A stretch of DNA of 64,000 nt from JANQOH01 sp965200095 (GCA_965200095.1 OZ241350.1:2914001-2978000); one strand, 5' to 3'; positions 28,577 to 38,279 are shown, counted from the stretch's first letter. Made by a program: numbers and translations. Notes: a model not told the origin generated them from the letters alone.

Positions 28577-30487
28577 GTGACGGGCCGCTACCGCGAGGAC
28601 TATGCGCGGGCGCGCGCCGACCCGCGCGCTTTCTGGGCGGAGCAGGCCGAACGCGTCGAGTGGACGCGGCGCTGGGACACGGTGCTCGACGACAGCGCCC
28701 CGCCCTTCTACCGCTGGTTCGCCGGCGCCGAGACGAACGCGTGCCGCAACGCGCTCGACCGCCACATAGCGGCCGGGCGCGGCGGCGCGACGGCGCTGAT
28801 CTACGACAGCCCCGTCACCGGCGCAAAACGCCGCTACAGCTATCGTGAACTCCGCGACGCCGTAGCGCTGTTCGCGGGGGCGCTGGCCCGCCTCGGCGTC
28901 GCCAGGGGCGACCGGGTGCTCGTCTACATGCCGATGATCCCGCAAGCGGTCATCGCCATGCTCGCCTGCGCCCGCATCGGCGCGGTCCATTCGGTGGTGT
29001 TCGGCGGTTTCGCGGCGCGCGAGCTGGCGGTGCGCATCGACGATGCGCGGCCGCGCGTCGTCGTCGCCGGCAGTTGCGGGGTGGAGCCGGGGCGGATCGT
29101 CGAATACAAGCCGCTCCTCGACGCGGCGATAGACCTCGCCGCGCACAAGCCCGAACATTGCGTCGTCTACCGGCGCCCGCAGGCCGAGGGAACCCTCGTC
29201 CCCGGCCGCGACATCGCCTGGGAGGAGGCGGAAGCCGGCGCCGAGCCGCACCCCTGCGTTCCCGTCGCAGCGACCGACCCGCTCTACATCCTCTACACGT
29301 CGGGCACCACCGGCGTTCCGAAAGGCGTGGTGCGCGACAATGGCGGGCACCTGGCGGCGCTGGCGTATTCGATGCATGCGATTTACGACGCCCGCCCCGG
29401 CGATACGTTCTGGGCGGCGAGCGATGTCGGCTGGGTGGTCGGCCATTCCTACATCGTCTATGCGCCGCTCATCCACGGCTGCGCGACAGTGCTCTACGAG
29501 GGCAAGCCGGTCGGCACGCCCGACGCCGGGGCGTTCTGGCGCGTAATTGCCGAACACAAGGTGAGGACGCTGTTCACCGCGCCCACCGCCTTCCGCGCTA
29601 TCCGTCGCGAGGACCCGAAGGCCGAACTGATGGCCGGCCATGACCTGTCCGGCCTCCGCTCGCTGTTCCTCGCGGGCGAACGGCTCGACCCCGACACCCT
29701 CGCATGGGCGCAGGCGCATCTGGGCGTCCCGGTCATCGACCACTGGTGGCAGACCGAAACCGGTTGGCCGATCTGCTCCGGCTGCCTCGGCCTCGAGACG
29801 ACGCCGGTCAAGCCGGGGTCGGCCTCGGTCCCGGTTCCCGGTTTCGACGTGCGCGTCCTCGACGCGGAAGGGCGCGAGGCGGCGGCGGGGGACATCGGCG
29901 CCCTCGCGCTCGCATTGCCCCTGCCGCCGGGCTGTCTCCCCACCCTGTGGAACAATGACGACGGCTATGTCGCCTCCTACCTCTCCGCCTTCCCCGGCTT
30001 CTACAGTTCGGGCGACGCCGGATATATCGACGAGGACGGCTATGTTTTCGTCATGTCGCGCACCGACGACATCATCAACGTCGCCGGGCACCGGCTGTCC
30101 ACCGGCGGCATGGAGGAAGTGCTGGCGAGCCATCCCGACGTGGCGGAGTGCGCCGTCATCGGCGCGGCGGACGCGCTCAAGGGCGAATTGCCGCTCGGGC
30201 TGATCGTGCTTCAGGCCGGCGCTGCCGGTTCGCCCGACGATGTCGCCGGCGAGGCGGTGCGCCTGGTGCGCGAGCGCATCGGCCCGGTGGCCTCCTTCCG
30301 CACCGCCGTCGCCGTGGACCGGCTGCCGAAGACCCGCTCGGGCAAGATACTGCGCGGAACGATCAAGAAGATCGCCGACGGGGCCGAATGGACCATGCCC
30401 GCCACGGTCGACGACCCTGTTATCTTCGACGAGATCGCCGCCGCGCTGCGCAAGGCCGGTTATCCGCGCCCCGGCGCGGGCGCCTGA
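28577..30487 (+). CDS. prpE: Propionyl-CoA synthetase (PrpE-like acyl-CoA synthetase)
   Basis: A 636-residue ANL-superfamily ligase activating propionate (or a similar short acid) to its CoA ester through an acyl-AMP. The PrpE/Acs N-terminal domain (AFWAEQAERVEWTRRWDTVLD) is followed by the AMP-binding loop YTSGTTGVPKGV, the HWWQTETGWPI motif, the YSSGDAGYIDEDGY hinge region and the acetylatable lysine in PKTRSGKILR. WQTE with a following GWPI and the missing Trp pocket typical of Acs favour propionyl-CoA over acetyl-CoA synthetase. GTG 28577 is the start, since no upstream alternative exists. Confidence 0.88.
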   Translation: MTGRYREDYARARADPRAFWAEQAERVEWTRRWDTVLDDSAPPFYRWFAGAETNACRNALDRHIAAGRGGATALIYDSPVTGAKRRYSYRELRDAVALFAGALARLGVARGDRVLVYMPMIPQAVIAMLACARIGAVHSVVFGGFAARELAVRIDDARPRVVVAGSCGVEPGRIVEYKPLLDAAIDLAAHKPEHCVVYRRPQAEGTLVPGRDIAWEEAEAGAEPHPCVPVAATDPLYILYTSGTTGVPKGVVRDNGGHLAALAYSMHAIYDARPGDTFWAASDVGWVVGHSYIVYAPLIHGCATVLYEGKPVGTPDAGAFWRVIAEHKVRTLFTAPTAFRAIRREDPKAELMAGHDLSGLRSLFLAGERLDPDTLAWAQAHLGVPVIDHWWQTETGWPICSGCLGLETTPVKPGSASVPVPGFDVRVLDAEGREAAAGDIGALALALPLPPGCLPTLWNNDDGYVASYLSAFPGFYSSGDAGYIDEDGYVFVMSRTDDIINVAGHRLSTGGMEEVLASHPDVAECAVIGAADALKGELPLGLIVLQAGAAGSPDDVAGEAVRLVRERIGPVASFRTAVAVDRLPKTRSGKILRGTIKKIADGAEWTMPATVDDPVIFDEIAAALRKAGYPRPGAGA

Positions 30488-30495
30488 ACGCCCGG

Positions 30496-30921
30496 ATGGA
30501 CGGCGCGACCGGGCCGCAGAACCTTCGGGTCTACGGCGTGCTGATGCGCGCCGGGCGCGCCCTGATGGCGGCCGAGACGGTGATGGACCGCGCCGTTCTC
30601 AAATTCCCCGGCGGCGCGGTCGAACCCGGCGAGACCCCGGAGGCGGCGCTGGTCCGCGAATTCGACGAGGAATCGGGCCTCGCCGTTGCTGCCGTCGCCC
30701 TGTTGCACGCCCCCGGCACGCTGTTCAGCCCATGGACTCTCCAGCCCTACACGCCGCTGTTCTACGCCGTCGCCGGCGACGGCGCCCCCCGCGCCCCCGC
30801 GCACGAAGCGCTGGTCCTGTCCTTCATGGCTCCCGAAGACGCTATCGCCGGCAGGCGCATGGCCGAGCCCGACATGGTCGCGCTCGAACGCGCCGCCGCC
30901 CGGGCGCGCCGCGGGCGATAG
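30496..30921 (+). CDS. Nudix hydrolase
   Basis: A 141-residue Nudix-fold pyrophosphohydrolase. The complete Nudix box begins GGAVEPGETPEAALVRE and continues FDEESGL, with all catalytic Glu residues of the pattern GX5EX7REXXEEXGX present. The substrate, a nucleoside diphosphate linked to another moiety, cannot be told from the sequence. It starts nine bases after the prpE stop and is likely co-transcribed with it. Confidence 0.88.
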   Translation: MDGATGPQNLRVYGVLMRAGRALMAAETVMDRAVLKFPGGAVEPGETPEAALVREFDEESGLAVAAVALLHAPGTLFSPWTLQPYTPLFYAVAGDGAPRAPAHEALVLSFMAPEDAIAGRRMAEPDMVALERAAARARRGR

Positions 30922-31028
30922 AGCGCCGCGGCGGCCCCGCCCCGGATCGGTCGCACAGCGCGCAAGCGGGGGAAATGGCGCACCCGGCGCGGCGCACCGC
31001 CATCCGATCCGGGACGGCGCCGGGCAGG

Positions 31029-32216
31029 TTACTGTTTGCCTGCCCCGAACGCTCCGACCCAGGCGGATTGGGAGCCGTCGCTCAAGGTGACCTCTCCGCC
31101 GAACGTCCCCGCGGCCAGGCTCGGTTCGCCCGTTTCGACGGGGAGGTTGGAGAACTTCCCTCCCCACGTTCCTCCTTGCCTTGCTACCCCGATACCAAGC
31201 CTCGCTGCGGTGGGGGAGAAGTATGTCACGTCGCGGACGCGGAACGTGCCGTCCTGAGCGATTTGCGCCTCGCCGAGGCGAATCTGCGCGTCGTCGGGAA
31301 CATCCGTAAAGCTGCGTGTCTGCCCCGTCCCGCCGTCCGTGAAGACTCCGCTGACTGACATATCCCCCTTGCAGCCGACGCAACCCGAAATGCTGTTGTC
31401 GGCGAAGTCGGCGGTCAGCGTCGCGACCGCCTCGAAAGCCCCGAAGGCCGCAGTGCCCGGCGCGACATTGCCGAACCCGTTCCCGTAATGAGCGGCAAAA
31501 AGCCCTCCCGCATATCCTTCGTAGCGCGCGGTTCCGGTGACCGGCAGAGTCGTCGGGTGAGAGCGGAGCTCCGGACCGTCGACGAAGGCGCCCATGTCGA
31601 CGCTTGTAACGGTCGGCGCCGAGGAAAGCAGGTTCCGCCCGGCGATATGCAGTCAGCCGCCGAGCGCCAGCCAATCGTCCGAATCGCCGACCGCCGAGGT
31701 AACCCCGATCCCGCTGAGCGTGGCGGCGCGGTCGCTGATGTTCAGGGTGCCCCAGCTGCGCTCGGTTCGCAGCGCGCCGGGAATGAGGAACCGGGTGTCG
31801 GGACGCTCCTCCTCGACAACGGCATCGGCCGTGTCGATGGTGAGCACGCTGGAATCCGCGCGCGTGACCTTCACCGTCATGCCCGTCCCGTCGAACACAA
31901 CGCTGGCGCGATCCGCCGTGACGCCGCTCGAGTCGACGTTGGTGGATTGTGTGACGCTGCCGAAACGCGGAAGGGCGCGGGCGGCGCCGGCGACGCTGTC
32001 GAGATTCTTCGCGGGGTCGGCGGCGCGAAGCCGGTTGACGTCGGCCCGGGTGGGCGCGCGCGCCGGCGCTTGCGCCGCGGGTTCGGGGGCCGGGGCCGGC
32101 GCTTGCGCCGCGGGGGAACCGCCGCCCCCGCCGCCGCCTCCGCCGCAAGCGGAGAGCAACAGGGCGCCTCCGAACGCGACCGCGCAGGCCGCAAGGCATC
32201 GTCCGGTTTCGTGCAT
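31029..32216 (-). pseudogene. TbpB-like (transferrin-binding-protein-like) lipoprotein, split by an in-frame stop
   Basis: The gene starts at ATG 32216 behind GGAGG. It encodes a lipoprotein signal with lipobox LLSAC followed by nine Gly, a Pro/Ala linker, and a beta-rich domain that ends at TGA 31653-31655 (WLALGG-stop). The same frame resumes at once (LHIAGRNLLSSAPTVTSVDMGAFVDGPE) and runs to 31029 with the TbpB-like beta-barrel repeat (YEGYAGGLFA, GTFGGEVTLSDG). Changing this TGA to TGG would restore one protein of about 395 residues. So a single nonsense mutation (or readthrough) separates the halves. The surface-lipoprotein role (for example ligand or metal binding) is by family analogy. 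Confidence 0.78.
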
Positions 32217-32629
32217 GTTCTGCCTCCATGCGTTTGCCTCGGCGCCGGCTGGCGCCGGGCCGTTGCAAGCAGTCCACAGGCAGAGTGGAAGCCCCGCTTG
32301 TTCGCCGGGCTCGGGGAGCTACCCCATGCCGGGTCAAGGGCTGTTCTATTCAGCGGGCGACCCGACGTATCGGGAAGCCTGCGGTCTGCTTGCGAGCGCA
32401 ACCCTGAACGGGGCCGGCGCCGGTGTCAATCGAAACGAACGGCGCTCAATGACCTGGAGCAGTGCGCCGCACCGGCCACGGCCGCCCCTGGGAGCAAGCC
32501 TGCCCTCGCCATAACGAGAACCGCCGGAGGGCGCCCCGGAACGTTGCGGCCCCGCGCCGCGCCGTTCTACGCTGTCGCCCGAAAATGCGAGCCATGGCGC
32601 TCGCGAGAGCGCGTTACGGGAGGCGAAGC
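32217..32629. other. Intergenic region, nothing recognised
   Basis: These 413 bases separate the divergent TbpB-like lipoprotein gene and the amidohydrolase gene. No coding frame, repeat or RNA could be supported; promoters for both genes presumably lie here. Confidence 0.5.
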
Positions 32630-34348
32630 ATGACCCTCGATCTGCTGGTCCGCGGCGCCGATGTGGTGGACGGTTCGGGCGCGCCGCGCTTTCGCGCCGA
32701 TGTCGGCGTCGCCGGCGGCCGCATCGCGGAAATCGGCCGTATCCGGGCGCCCGCGAAACGGGTCGTGGACGGCGACGGGCTGATCCTCGCGCCCGGCTTC
32801 ATCGACGGCCACACCCATATGGACGCGCAGGTCGCGTGGGACCCGCTCGGCAGCTGCTCGTGCTGGCACGGCGTGACCAGCGTCATCATGGGCAATTGCG
32901 GCTTCGCCCTCGCGCCCTGCCGGCCCGGCGAGCGCGAATGGATCGCCCGCTGCCTGGAAGCTGTCGAGGACATCCCCGCATCGGCGATGATGGCGGGGAT
33001 CGACTGGACCTGGGAGAGTTTCCCCGACTACCTCGCGACCGTGGAGGCGCTGCCGAAGGCGATCAATTACGGCGCCTATCTCGGTCATTCGGCGCTGCGC
33101 ATGTTCGTCATGGGCGAACGCGCGCTCTCCGAACCCGCAACCGAAAACGACCTCGCCGCCATGCGCGCCGCCGTCGCGGAAGCGCTGCGCGCCGGCGCCA
33201 TGGGCTTCTCGACCTCGCGCGCCACCACCCACGTCACCCCCGACGACACGCCCGTGCCGAGCCGCATCGCCGAGTGGAGCGAGATCGACGCTCTCGTGGG
33301 GGCGATGGCCGAACTCGACGCCGGAGTCTTCCAGATCGGACCGGACATTTCGAGCGGCGCCGCGCAACGGGCGTTTCTCGACCGCCTCCGCCGGGTGGCG
33401 CTCGACAGCGGCCGCCCCGTCATGTTCGGGACCATCGCGACGCGCCAGGGCCGCGAACCCCTGCCGTGGCAGGCCCAGCTCGACTATATCGACGAGACCG
33501 TCGCCGCCGGCGGGCGCATGTTCGGCCAGACGACGACACGGCCCATCAATGCGGTGTTTTCCCTCAAGTCCTACCTGCCGTTCGACTCGCTTCCCGGCTG
33601 GCGCGAGCTGCGCGCCCTGCCGCTCGAACGGCAGAAGCGCGCCTTGCGGGACCCCGACGCGCGCGCCCGCCTGATCGCCGCCGAAGGCGCCATGGCGCCG
33701 CGCGACCCGGGCGAGTTCCAGGGCGGCGGCGCGGCGACCACGAACCCCCGCAAGCCCGACTACGGCAACCTCTTCGCGCTGCGCGGCACGGACTGGGACG
33801 ACCCCACCGTGGCCGAGATCGCGGAACGCCGCGGCGAACACCCGGTGGGCGCGATGATCGACATGATGATCGAGGACGAGGACCGGATTTTCGTCCAGCC
33901 CCTGGTCAACGAAACGCCCGAGGCGGTGGGCGGCATGTTGCGTCACCCCCGCGCGCTGGCCACCTTTTCCGACTCCGGCGCCCATGTTTGCCAGGAAATG
34001 GGGTCGTCGCTGCAAACCCACATGCTCAGCTACTGGGTGCGCGACAAGCGGGCGTTTTCCCTCGAGGAGGCGGTGCGCATGCTCACCTTCGACAACGCTT
34101 CCGCGTGGGAGCTGCCCGACCGCGGCCTGGTGCGCCGGGGCTGGGCCGCCGACCTGGTGCTGTTCGACGAGGCGCGCGTCAAGCCCCGCCTGCCGACGGT
34201 CGAGACCGACCTCCCCGGCGGCGCGCGCCGTCTGGTGCAGAAGGCCGACGGCGTCGCCGCGACGATCGTCAACGGCGCCGTCACGCTGGAGAACGGCGAG
34301 GCCACCGGCGAAACCCCCGGCGCGCTGCTCAGGGGACCGTGGCTCTGA
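32630..34348 (+). CDS. N-acyl-D-amino-acid deacylase-like amidohydrolase (copy 1)
   Basis: A 572-residue metal-dependent amidohydrolase of the D-aminoacylase group. The N-terminal beta-sandwich (LDLLVRGADVVDGSG) is followed by the metal site GFIDGHTHMD, the cysteine-containing GVTSVIMGNCGFALAPC, GHSALRMFVMG, and the catalytic Asp region FSDSGAHV near residue 450. It closes with the C-terminal sandwich (RGWAADLVLFDEARV). Such enzymes remove acyl groups from N-acyl-D-amino acids or related amides in the cytoplasm; the substrate here is unknown. GGGAGG precedes ATG 32630. A paralogue lies at 38314-39987. Confidence 0.85.
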   Translation: MTLDLLVRGADVVDGSGAPRFRADVGVAGGRIAEIGRIRAPAKRVVDGDGLILAPGFIDGHTHMDAQVAWDPLGSCSCWHGVTSVIMGNCGFALAPCRPGEREWIARCLEAVEDIPASAMMAGIDWTWESFPDYLATVEALPKAINYGAYLGHSALRMFVMGERALSEPATENDLAAMRAAVAEALRAGAMGFSTSRATTHVTPDDTPVPSRIAEWSEIDALVGAMAELDAGVFQIGPDISSGAAQRAFLDRLRRVALDSGRPVMFGTIATRQGREPLPWQAQLDYIDETVAAGGRMFGQTTTRPINAVFSLKSYLPFDSLPGWRELRALPLERQKRALRDPDARARLIAAEGAMAPRDPGEFQGGGAATTNPRKPDYGNLFALRGTDWDDPTVAEIAERRGEHPVGAMIDMMIEDEDRIFVQPLVNETPEAVGGMLRHPRALATFSDSGAHVCQEMGSSLQTHMLSYWVRDKRAFSLEEAVRMLTFDNASAWELPDRGLVRRGWAADLVLFDEARVKPRLPTVETDLPGGARRLVQKADGVAATIVNGAVTLENGEATGETPGALLRGPWL

Positions 34349-34470
34349 CGGCGGCTTGCGGAGCGGATCGATGACCGGCAGATTCAATTTCCGGTTGCGT
34401 TCGCGTGGGCCGTTGCGTTATTGTTCCCGCACGCGATGGCGTGGCGACAGGGAACGGGTGGCCGAACGAG

Positions 34471-34698
34471 ATGAATTCAGCGGCGCCGGACAAGCCGACA
34501 TGGGCCGAGGTCGCCTACGCGGTTGTCGAATTTGCGAGAGAGGACACATGGAAATTCCTTCTGGTCGCCGGCATACTGGCGTTTCTGTGGAAGGTGCTGC
34601 GCATCCGGGTTGTGTTGGGGTTGCAACGGGATTACACTGGCCGGAGAACGCCGGAGGTTCGCAAGCCGTCCCCTGTGGAAAACGAATCCGATGACTGA
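34471..34698 (+). CDS. Small single-span membrane protein, unknown
   Basis: A 75-residue protein from ATG 34471 (MNSAAPDKPTWAEVAYAVVEF). Residues 27-46 (WKFLLVAGILAFLWKVLRI) form one membrane segment followed by a basic tail. It overlaps the next gene by eight bases, which suggests a two-gene unit. No family was recognised. The start is supported only weakly (no clear ribosome-binding site). Confidence 0.5.
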   Translation: MNSAAPDKPTWAEVAYAVVEFAREDTWKFLLVAGILAFLWKVLRIRVVLGLQRDYTGRRTPEVRKPSPVENESDD

Positions 34699-35191
34699 CG
34701 CTGTGTTGATCAAGATCGCATACCTTGTGGCCGCGGTGATCGCGTACGAGCTGCTGCGCTGGCGCTTATTGCGCGCCACCCACGAGTTCCGGACCCGCGC
34801 CGGCTGCGAGGCCGACCGCTGGGCGGAGGATTCGCGGGTGCATCCGAAGATGCGCGCCCTGTTGCCGGCTATCGCCGACAATGCCTACCGGCCATTCACG
34901 GCCTGGCGGGTCCTGTTGGGGTGGACCGTCGCGATGTTCATGCCGCTGCGGCGCCTCCGTGAGATCGAACTCTCCGACGATCCCGAGGTCGCCAGAAAGA
35001 TAACGGTCCTGCATTCGAAGCTCTTTTTCGCTGCTATCCTGACCAGTCCGCTCGCTTGCATGATCGCGGTTGTCGTTTTGACGATGGGCCTGCTGCTGCG
35101 CGGCTCTGTCGAAGCGCTTGCGCGCTATGTGGCCGCCGCAGGAGACAGATTCTTCGCGGGCGCCGCCGCCGGCCATTCGCGCCCGGCCTGA
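34691..35191 (+). CDS. Putative membrane protein, unknown
   Basis: A 166-residue protein from ATG 34691 (MTDAVLIKIAYLVAAVIAYELL). One membrane segment lies at the N-terminus (5-22) and one or two near residues 117-140 (FFAAILTSPLACMIAVVVLTMGLLL), with a charged middle domain between. It overlaps the preceding small membrane protein gene. No domain could be named. It belongs to the accessory stretch between the two amidohydrolase paralogues. Confidence 0.5.
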   Translation: MTDAVLIKIAYLVAAVIAYELLRWRLLRATHEFRTRAGCEADRWAEDSRVHPKMRALLPAIADNAYRPFTAWRVLLGWTVAMFMPLRRLREIELSDDPEVARKITVLHSKLFFAAILTSPLACMIAVVVLTMGLLLRGSVEALARYVAAAGDRFFAGAAAGHSRPA

Positions 35192-35287
35192 GCAGGGGTA
35201 GCGTTTCCGGCATCTGGCCGCCGCAGCCCATCCACGCCCGGGCGTTGAAGGTGAACAGCTATCTCCGAAACCCGGACACTGGATCCG

Positions 35288-35542
35288 ATGATTATGGAGA
35301 ATTGCATCTACTGGGCGTACGAAAATTGGCGCGCGGGACCGCACCGTGTCACGATTCATCGTGCAGAATGCAGCCACTGTAAGAATGGGCAAGGGCAACA
35401 AGGAGGAACTGATCCCAAAAACGGAGAATGGCACTGCCTTGGGCGATGCAAAACCCCGGAAGAAGCGCGGATCAGAGCCCAGAAAACGATTCGAAGAATA
35501 ATTCCTTCGGCAAGATTTAACCCTTGTCCCGTCTGTTGTTGA
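35288..35542 (+). CDS. Cys-rich small protein, unknown (possible zinc ribbon)
   Basis: An 84-residue protein from ATG 35288 (a second ATG at 35294 is possible). It has ECSHCKNGQG early, WHCLGRC in the middle and ends NPCPVCC. The paired CxxC motifs could hold a zinc ion. The aromatic start (CIYWAYENWRAGPHRVTIHR) and the TPEEARIRAQ helix give it the look of a compact domain, and similar short proteins occur sporadically in bacterial accessory regions. The region is more AT-rich than the genome average. Function unknown. Confidence 0.5.
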   Translation: MIMENCIYWAYENWRAGPHRVTIHRAECSHCKNGQGQQGGTDPKNGEWHCLGRCKTPEEARIRAQKTIRRIIPSARFNPCPVCC

Positions 35543-35552
35543 GGAGTGAGAA

Positions 35553-35989
35553 ATGACAATCAGACTGTTATCAGCACTTCCGTTCCTTGCGCTTTCAATC
35601 GCAGTTTCGCCAACCGTTGCAAAGTCGCAGGATACGTCGCCGCGGCAGCGCCTGTGCGAGGTCTACGGGGATTGTACGATGGGGCCAACAAAGAATTAGC
35701 CGAAATCGATGTCGAAGGCATTGGAGACGATAGTGCGCATCGCGAGACGAACAGGCAAACCAGAATGCTGAACCAGCGTATTTTTCAGCTTATCCTAATC
35801 TTTCAGATGCAAGCGCACGATTGCGACATTCCAAAACTTCCCAGTAGCGGGACGGGATATACGATCAATGCTATGGAGTGTCGAACCGAACTGATGAGAG
35901 GGAATTCGGGACGTCCCGAATGTGATCGGTCCGAATGGACAGATATTGGAAAATTTTGGGACAGGTTGCGGTCTGCAACCCAACAGTGA
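35553..35989 (+). pseudogene. Secreted small protein, probably frameshifted
   Basis: ATG 35553, behind GAGGAG, opens a frame with a clear signal peptide (LLSALPFLALSIAVSPTVAKS, cleavage near AKS-Q), then CEVYGDC, but it stops at TAG 35697-35699 after 48 residues. An overlapping frame continues without interruption to TGA 35989 (KELAEIDVEGIGDDSAHRET, QMQAHDCDIPKL, CRTEL, ECDRSEW), and that TGA overlaps the recQ start as GTGA. The simplest reading is one secreted Cys-containing protein of about 145 residues broken by a one-base shift around 35650-35695. Two separate small genes are the alternative. The sequence is AT-rich compared with its neighbours. Confidence 0.42.
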
Positions 35990-37848
35990 CCCTGTTCGAC
36001 AATAACGCCGCGGACGGGGACGAGGCCGGGCGCCCGCCGGACACGGGAGCGCTTGTCGCCGCCGCGCGCGAGGCGATGCGGCGGGTCTACGGGTTCGAGG
36101 ACTTCCGGCCGGGGCAGGAAGACATCATAGCGGCCGTGCTGGCCGGCGAGGATGTCTTCGCCGTCATGCCCACCGGCGGCGGCAAGTCGCTGTGCTACCA
36201 GCTGCCGGCCATCGTGCGGGGCGGACTCGCCGTGGTCGTGTCGCCGCTGATTGCGCTCATGCGCAATCAGGTCAGCCAGCTGGCGACGATGGGCGTAGCG
36301 GCGGGCTGCGTCAATTCGAACAACCCGCCGGGCGAGAACCGGCGTATCGGCCGCGCCGCGCGCGACGGGGCGCTGCGCCTGCTCTACGCCGCGCCGGAGC
36401 GTCTGCTGCAACCGGAAACCGCGGCGTTCCTGAAGCGCTGCGGAGTCGGCCTGCTCGCCGTCGACGAAGCGCATTGCGTGTCGCAATGGGGGCACGATTT
36501 CCGCCCGGAATATCTCCAGCTCCGCGAGCTGCGGGCGGCGCTCGGCGGCCCCCAGGCCATCGCCTTCACCGCCACCGCCGACGCCGCAACCCGCGACGAC
36601 ATCGAGGCGCGCCTGTTCGACGACCCGCCCCGGCGCTTCGTCATGGGGTTCGATCGCCCGAACATCCGGCTGGCGATGGCGACGAAGAACCGCGCCGACG
36701 GCCAGGTCGCGCGCTTCGTCGCCGCGCATGAGGGCGAAAGCGGCATCGTCTATTGCCGGACCCGCCGGCGCACCGAGGAGCTGGCGCAGGCGCTGCGCAA
36801 GGCGGGCCACGACGCCGTGGCCTATCACGCCGGCCTGCCCGACGGGGCGCGCGGCGCCGCGCAGGACCGCTTCCTGCGCGAGGACGGCGTCGTCGCGGTC
36901 GCCACCGTCGCCTTCGGCATGGGGATAGACAAGCCAGACGTGCGTTTCGTCTGCCACGCCGACATGCCGGAGAACATCGAGAGCTGGTATCAGGAGATCG
37001 GCCGCGCCGGGCGCGACGGTCTGCCCGCCGATACGCTGACCCTCTACGGCATGCAGGACATGGCGCGCCGCCGCGGGCATATCCTGGAAGGCGAGGACGA
37101 GGAGCGCAAGCGGGTCGCCATGCACCGCTTCGACGCGCTGGTGGCGCTGTGCGAGTCGCATCGCTGCCGCCGCCGGACGCTGCTCGCCTATTTCGGCGAA
37201 GCCTCGACGCCCTGCGGCAATTGCGACCTGTGCGTCGACGGCGTCGAGACGGTGGACGGGACCGAGGACGCGCGCAAGGCGATGAGCGCCGTCGCCCGCA
37301 CTGGCCAGCGCTTCTCGACCGGTCACCTGATCGCGCTGCTGCGCGGCGAGAAGGGCGGCAAGGTCGCGGCGTTCGGCCATGACCGCCTGCCCACCTTCGG
37401 GGTCGGCGCGGGCCGGTCGGCGAAGCACTGGCGCGCGGTGTTCCGCCAGCTCTACGCGGCCGGCTGCCTCGACATGGACATCGTGCGCTTCGGCCGCTGG
37501 CTGTTGACCGATTCCGGATGGCGGGTGCTGCGCGGAGAGGAGACGTTCGAAATGCGCGCCGACGCGGTGGATAACCGCCGCGCGCGGCGGGCGGCGAAGC
37601 CCGCTCTAACTCTTTCGGGGGCGGCGGACATGGCGCTGCTCGCGGCGCTCAAGGCGAAACGGCGGGCGATCTCCGAGGCGCAGGGAGTCCCCGCCTACGT
37701 GGTGTTCGCCGACCGCACCCTCATCGAGATGGCGGGGCGCAAGCCGCGCAGCCGCGCCGAAATGGCGGAACTTCACGGCGTGGGCGAGGCCAAACTCGCG
37801 CGCTACGCCGACTCCTTCCTCGCCGTCGTCGCCGAGCGCGCGCCGTGA
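35986..37848 (+). CDS. recQ: ATP-dependent DNA helicase RecQ
   Basis: A 620-residue superfamily 2 3'-5' helicase of recombination repair. Motif 0/I: FRPGQEDII and MPTGGGKSLCYQ. Motif II is VDEAHC. The aromatic-rich loop HDFRPEY follows, and motif VI reads QEIGRAGRDG. A zinc-binding RQC region (CGNCDLC) and a C-terminal HRDC domain (about 530-615, IEMAGRKPRSRAEMAELHGV) complete the normal architecture. GTG 35986 is chosen because it overlaps the previous stop; an in-frame ATG at 35935 would add 17 residues inside the upstream gene. Confidence 0.93.
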   Translation: MTLFDNNAADGDEAGRPPDTGALVAAAREAMRRVYGFEDFRPGQEDIIAAVLAGEDVFAVMPTGGGKSLCYQLPAIVRGGLAVVVSPLIALMRNQVSQLATMGVAAGCVNSNNPPGENRRIGRAARDGALRLLYAAPERLLQPETAAFLKRCGVGLLAVDEAHCVSQWGHDFRPEYLQLRELRAALGGPQAIAFTATADAATRDDIEARLFDDPPRRFVMGFDRPNIRLAMATKNRADGQVARFVAAHEGESGIVYCRTRRRTEELAQALRKAGHDAVAYHAGLPDGARGAAQDRFLREDGVVAVATVAFGMGIDKPDVRFVCHADMPENIESWYQEIGRAGRDGLPADTLTLYGMQDMARRRGHILEGEDEERKRVAMHRFDALVALCESHRCRRRTLLAYFGEASTPCGNCDLCVDGVETVDGTEDARKAMSAVARTGQRFSTGHLIALLRGEKGGKVAAFGHDRLPTFGVGAGRSAKHWRAVFRQLYAAGCLDMDIVRFGRWLLTDSGWRVLRGEETFEMRADAVDNRRARRAAKPALTLSGAADMALLAALKAKRRAISEAQGVPAYVVFADRTLIEMAGRKPRSRAEMAELHGVGEAKLARYADSFLAVVAERAP

Positions 37849-38279
37849 TGCGCCGTCTCGCGGTCCTCCTCGCGCTCGCCGTCCTTCTCGCGCCCGCCGG
37901 GGCGGCGGCGACCGGCGAGTCCGGACGCGCGGCGCGGCGCGACGCCGCCGACTATCACGCACTGTTCGATATCCGCGAGATCGCCGCGCCGGCGGTCCTG
38001 CGCGCCGACGGCTCCGGACGCTGCCGCGCCCGCGGCGTCCCGCGCATCCTGTTCCGCGGCCCGCGCGACCTCGAGACCGGTCGCCCGACGGAGATCGTGC
38101 TGCGCTGCCGCGCCGGCGCGCCGGCCGACAGCGAACCGGCGCTCTACGACCACGCCGCCGCGGACGCGCCGGGACGGCTCATCGTCTGGCTCTACCGCTT
38201 CGAGGACCGGCTGATCGCGGTCGACTGGACGGCGCTCGACTCCCGACCGCGCGGACGGCGGCGGGATGCGCTACGATGA
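37848..38279 (+). CDS. Small exported protein, unknown
   Basis: About 143 residues from ATG 37848, which overlaps the recQ stop by one base (an adjacent GTG 37845 is also possible). It has a signal peptide (LAVLLALAVLLAPAGAAA) and then a mature domain with two cysteines (GRCRARG, LRCRAG) that could form a disulfide. The end (YRFEDRLIAVDWTALDSRPR) is basic. No family was recognised. Translational coupling to recQ says nothing clear about its role. Confidence 0.5.
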   Translation: MRRLAVLLALAVLLAPAGAAATGESGRAARRDAADYHALFDIREIAAPAVLRADGSGRCRARGVPRILFRGPRDLETGRPTEIVLRCRAGAPADSEPALYDHAAADAPGRLIVWLYRFEDRLIAVDWTALDSRPRGRRRDALR

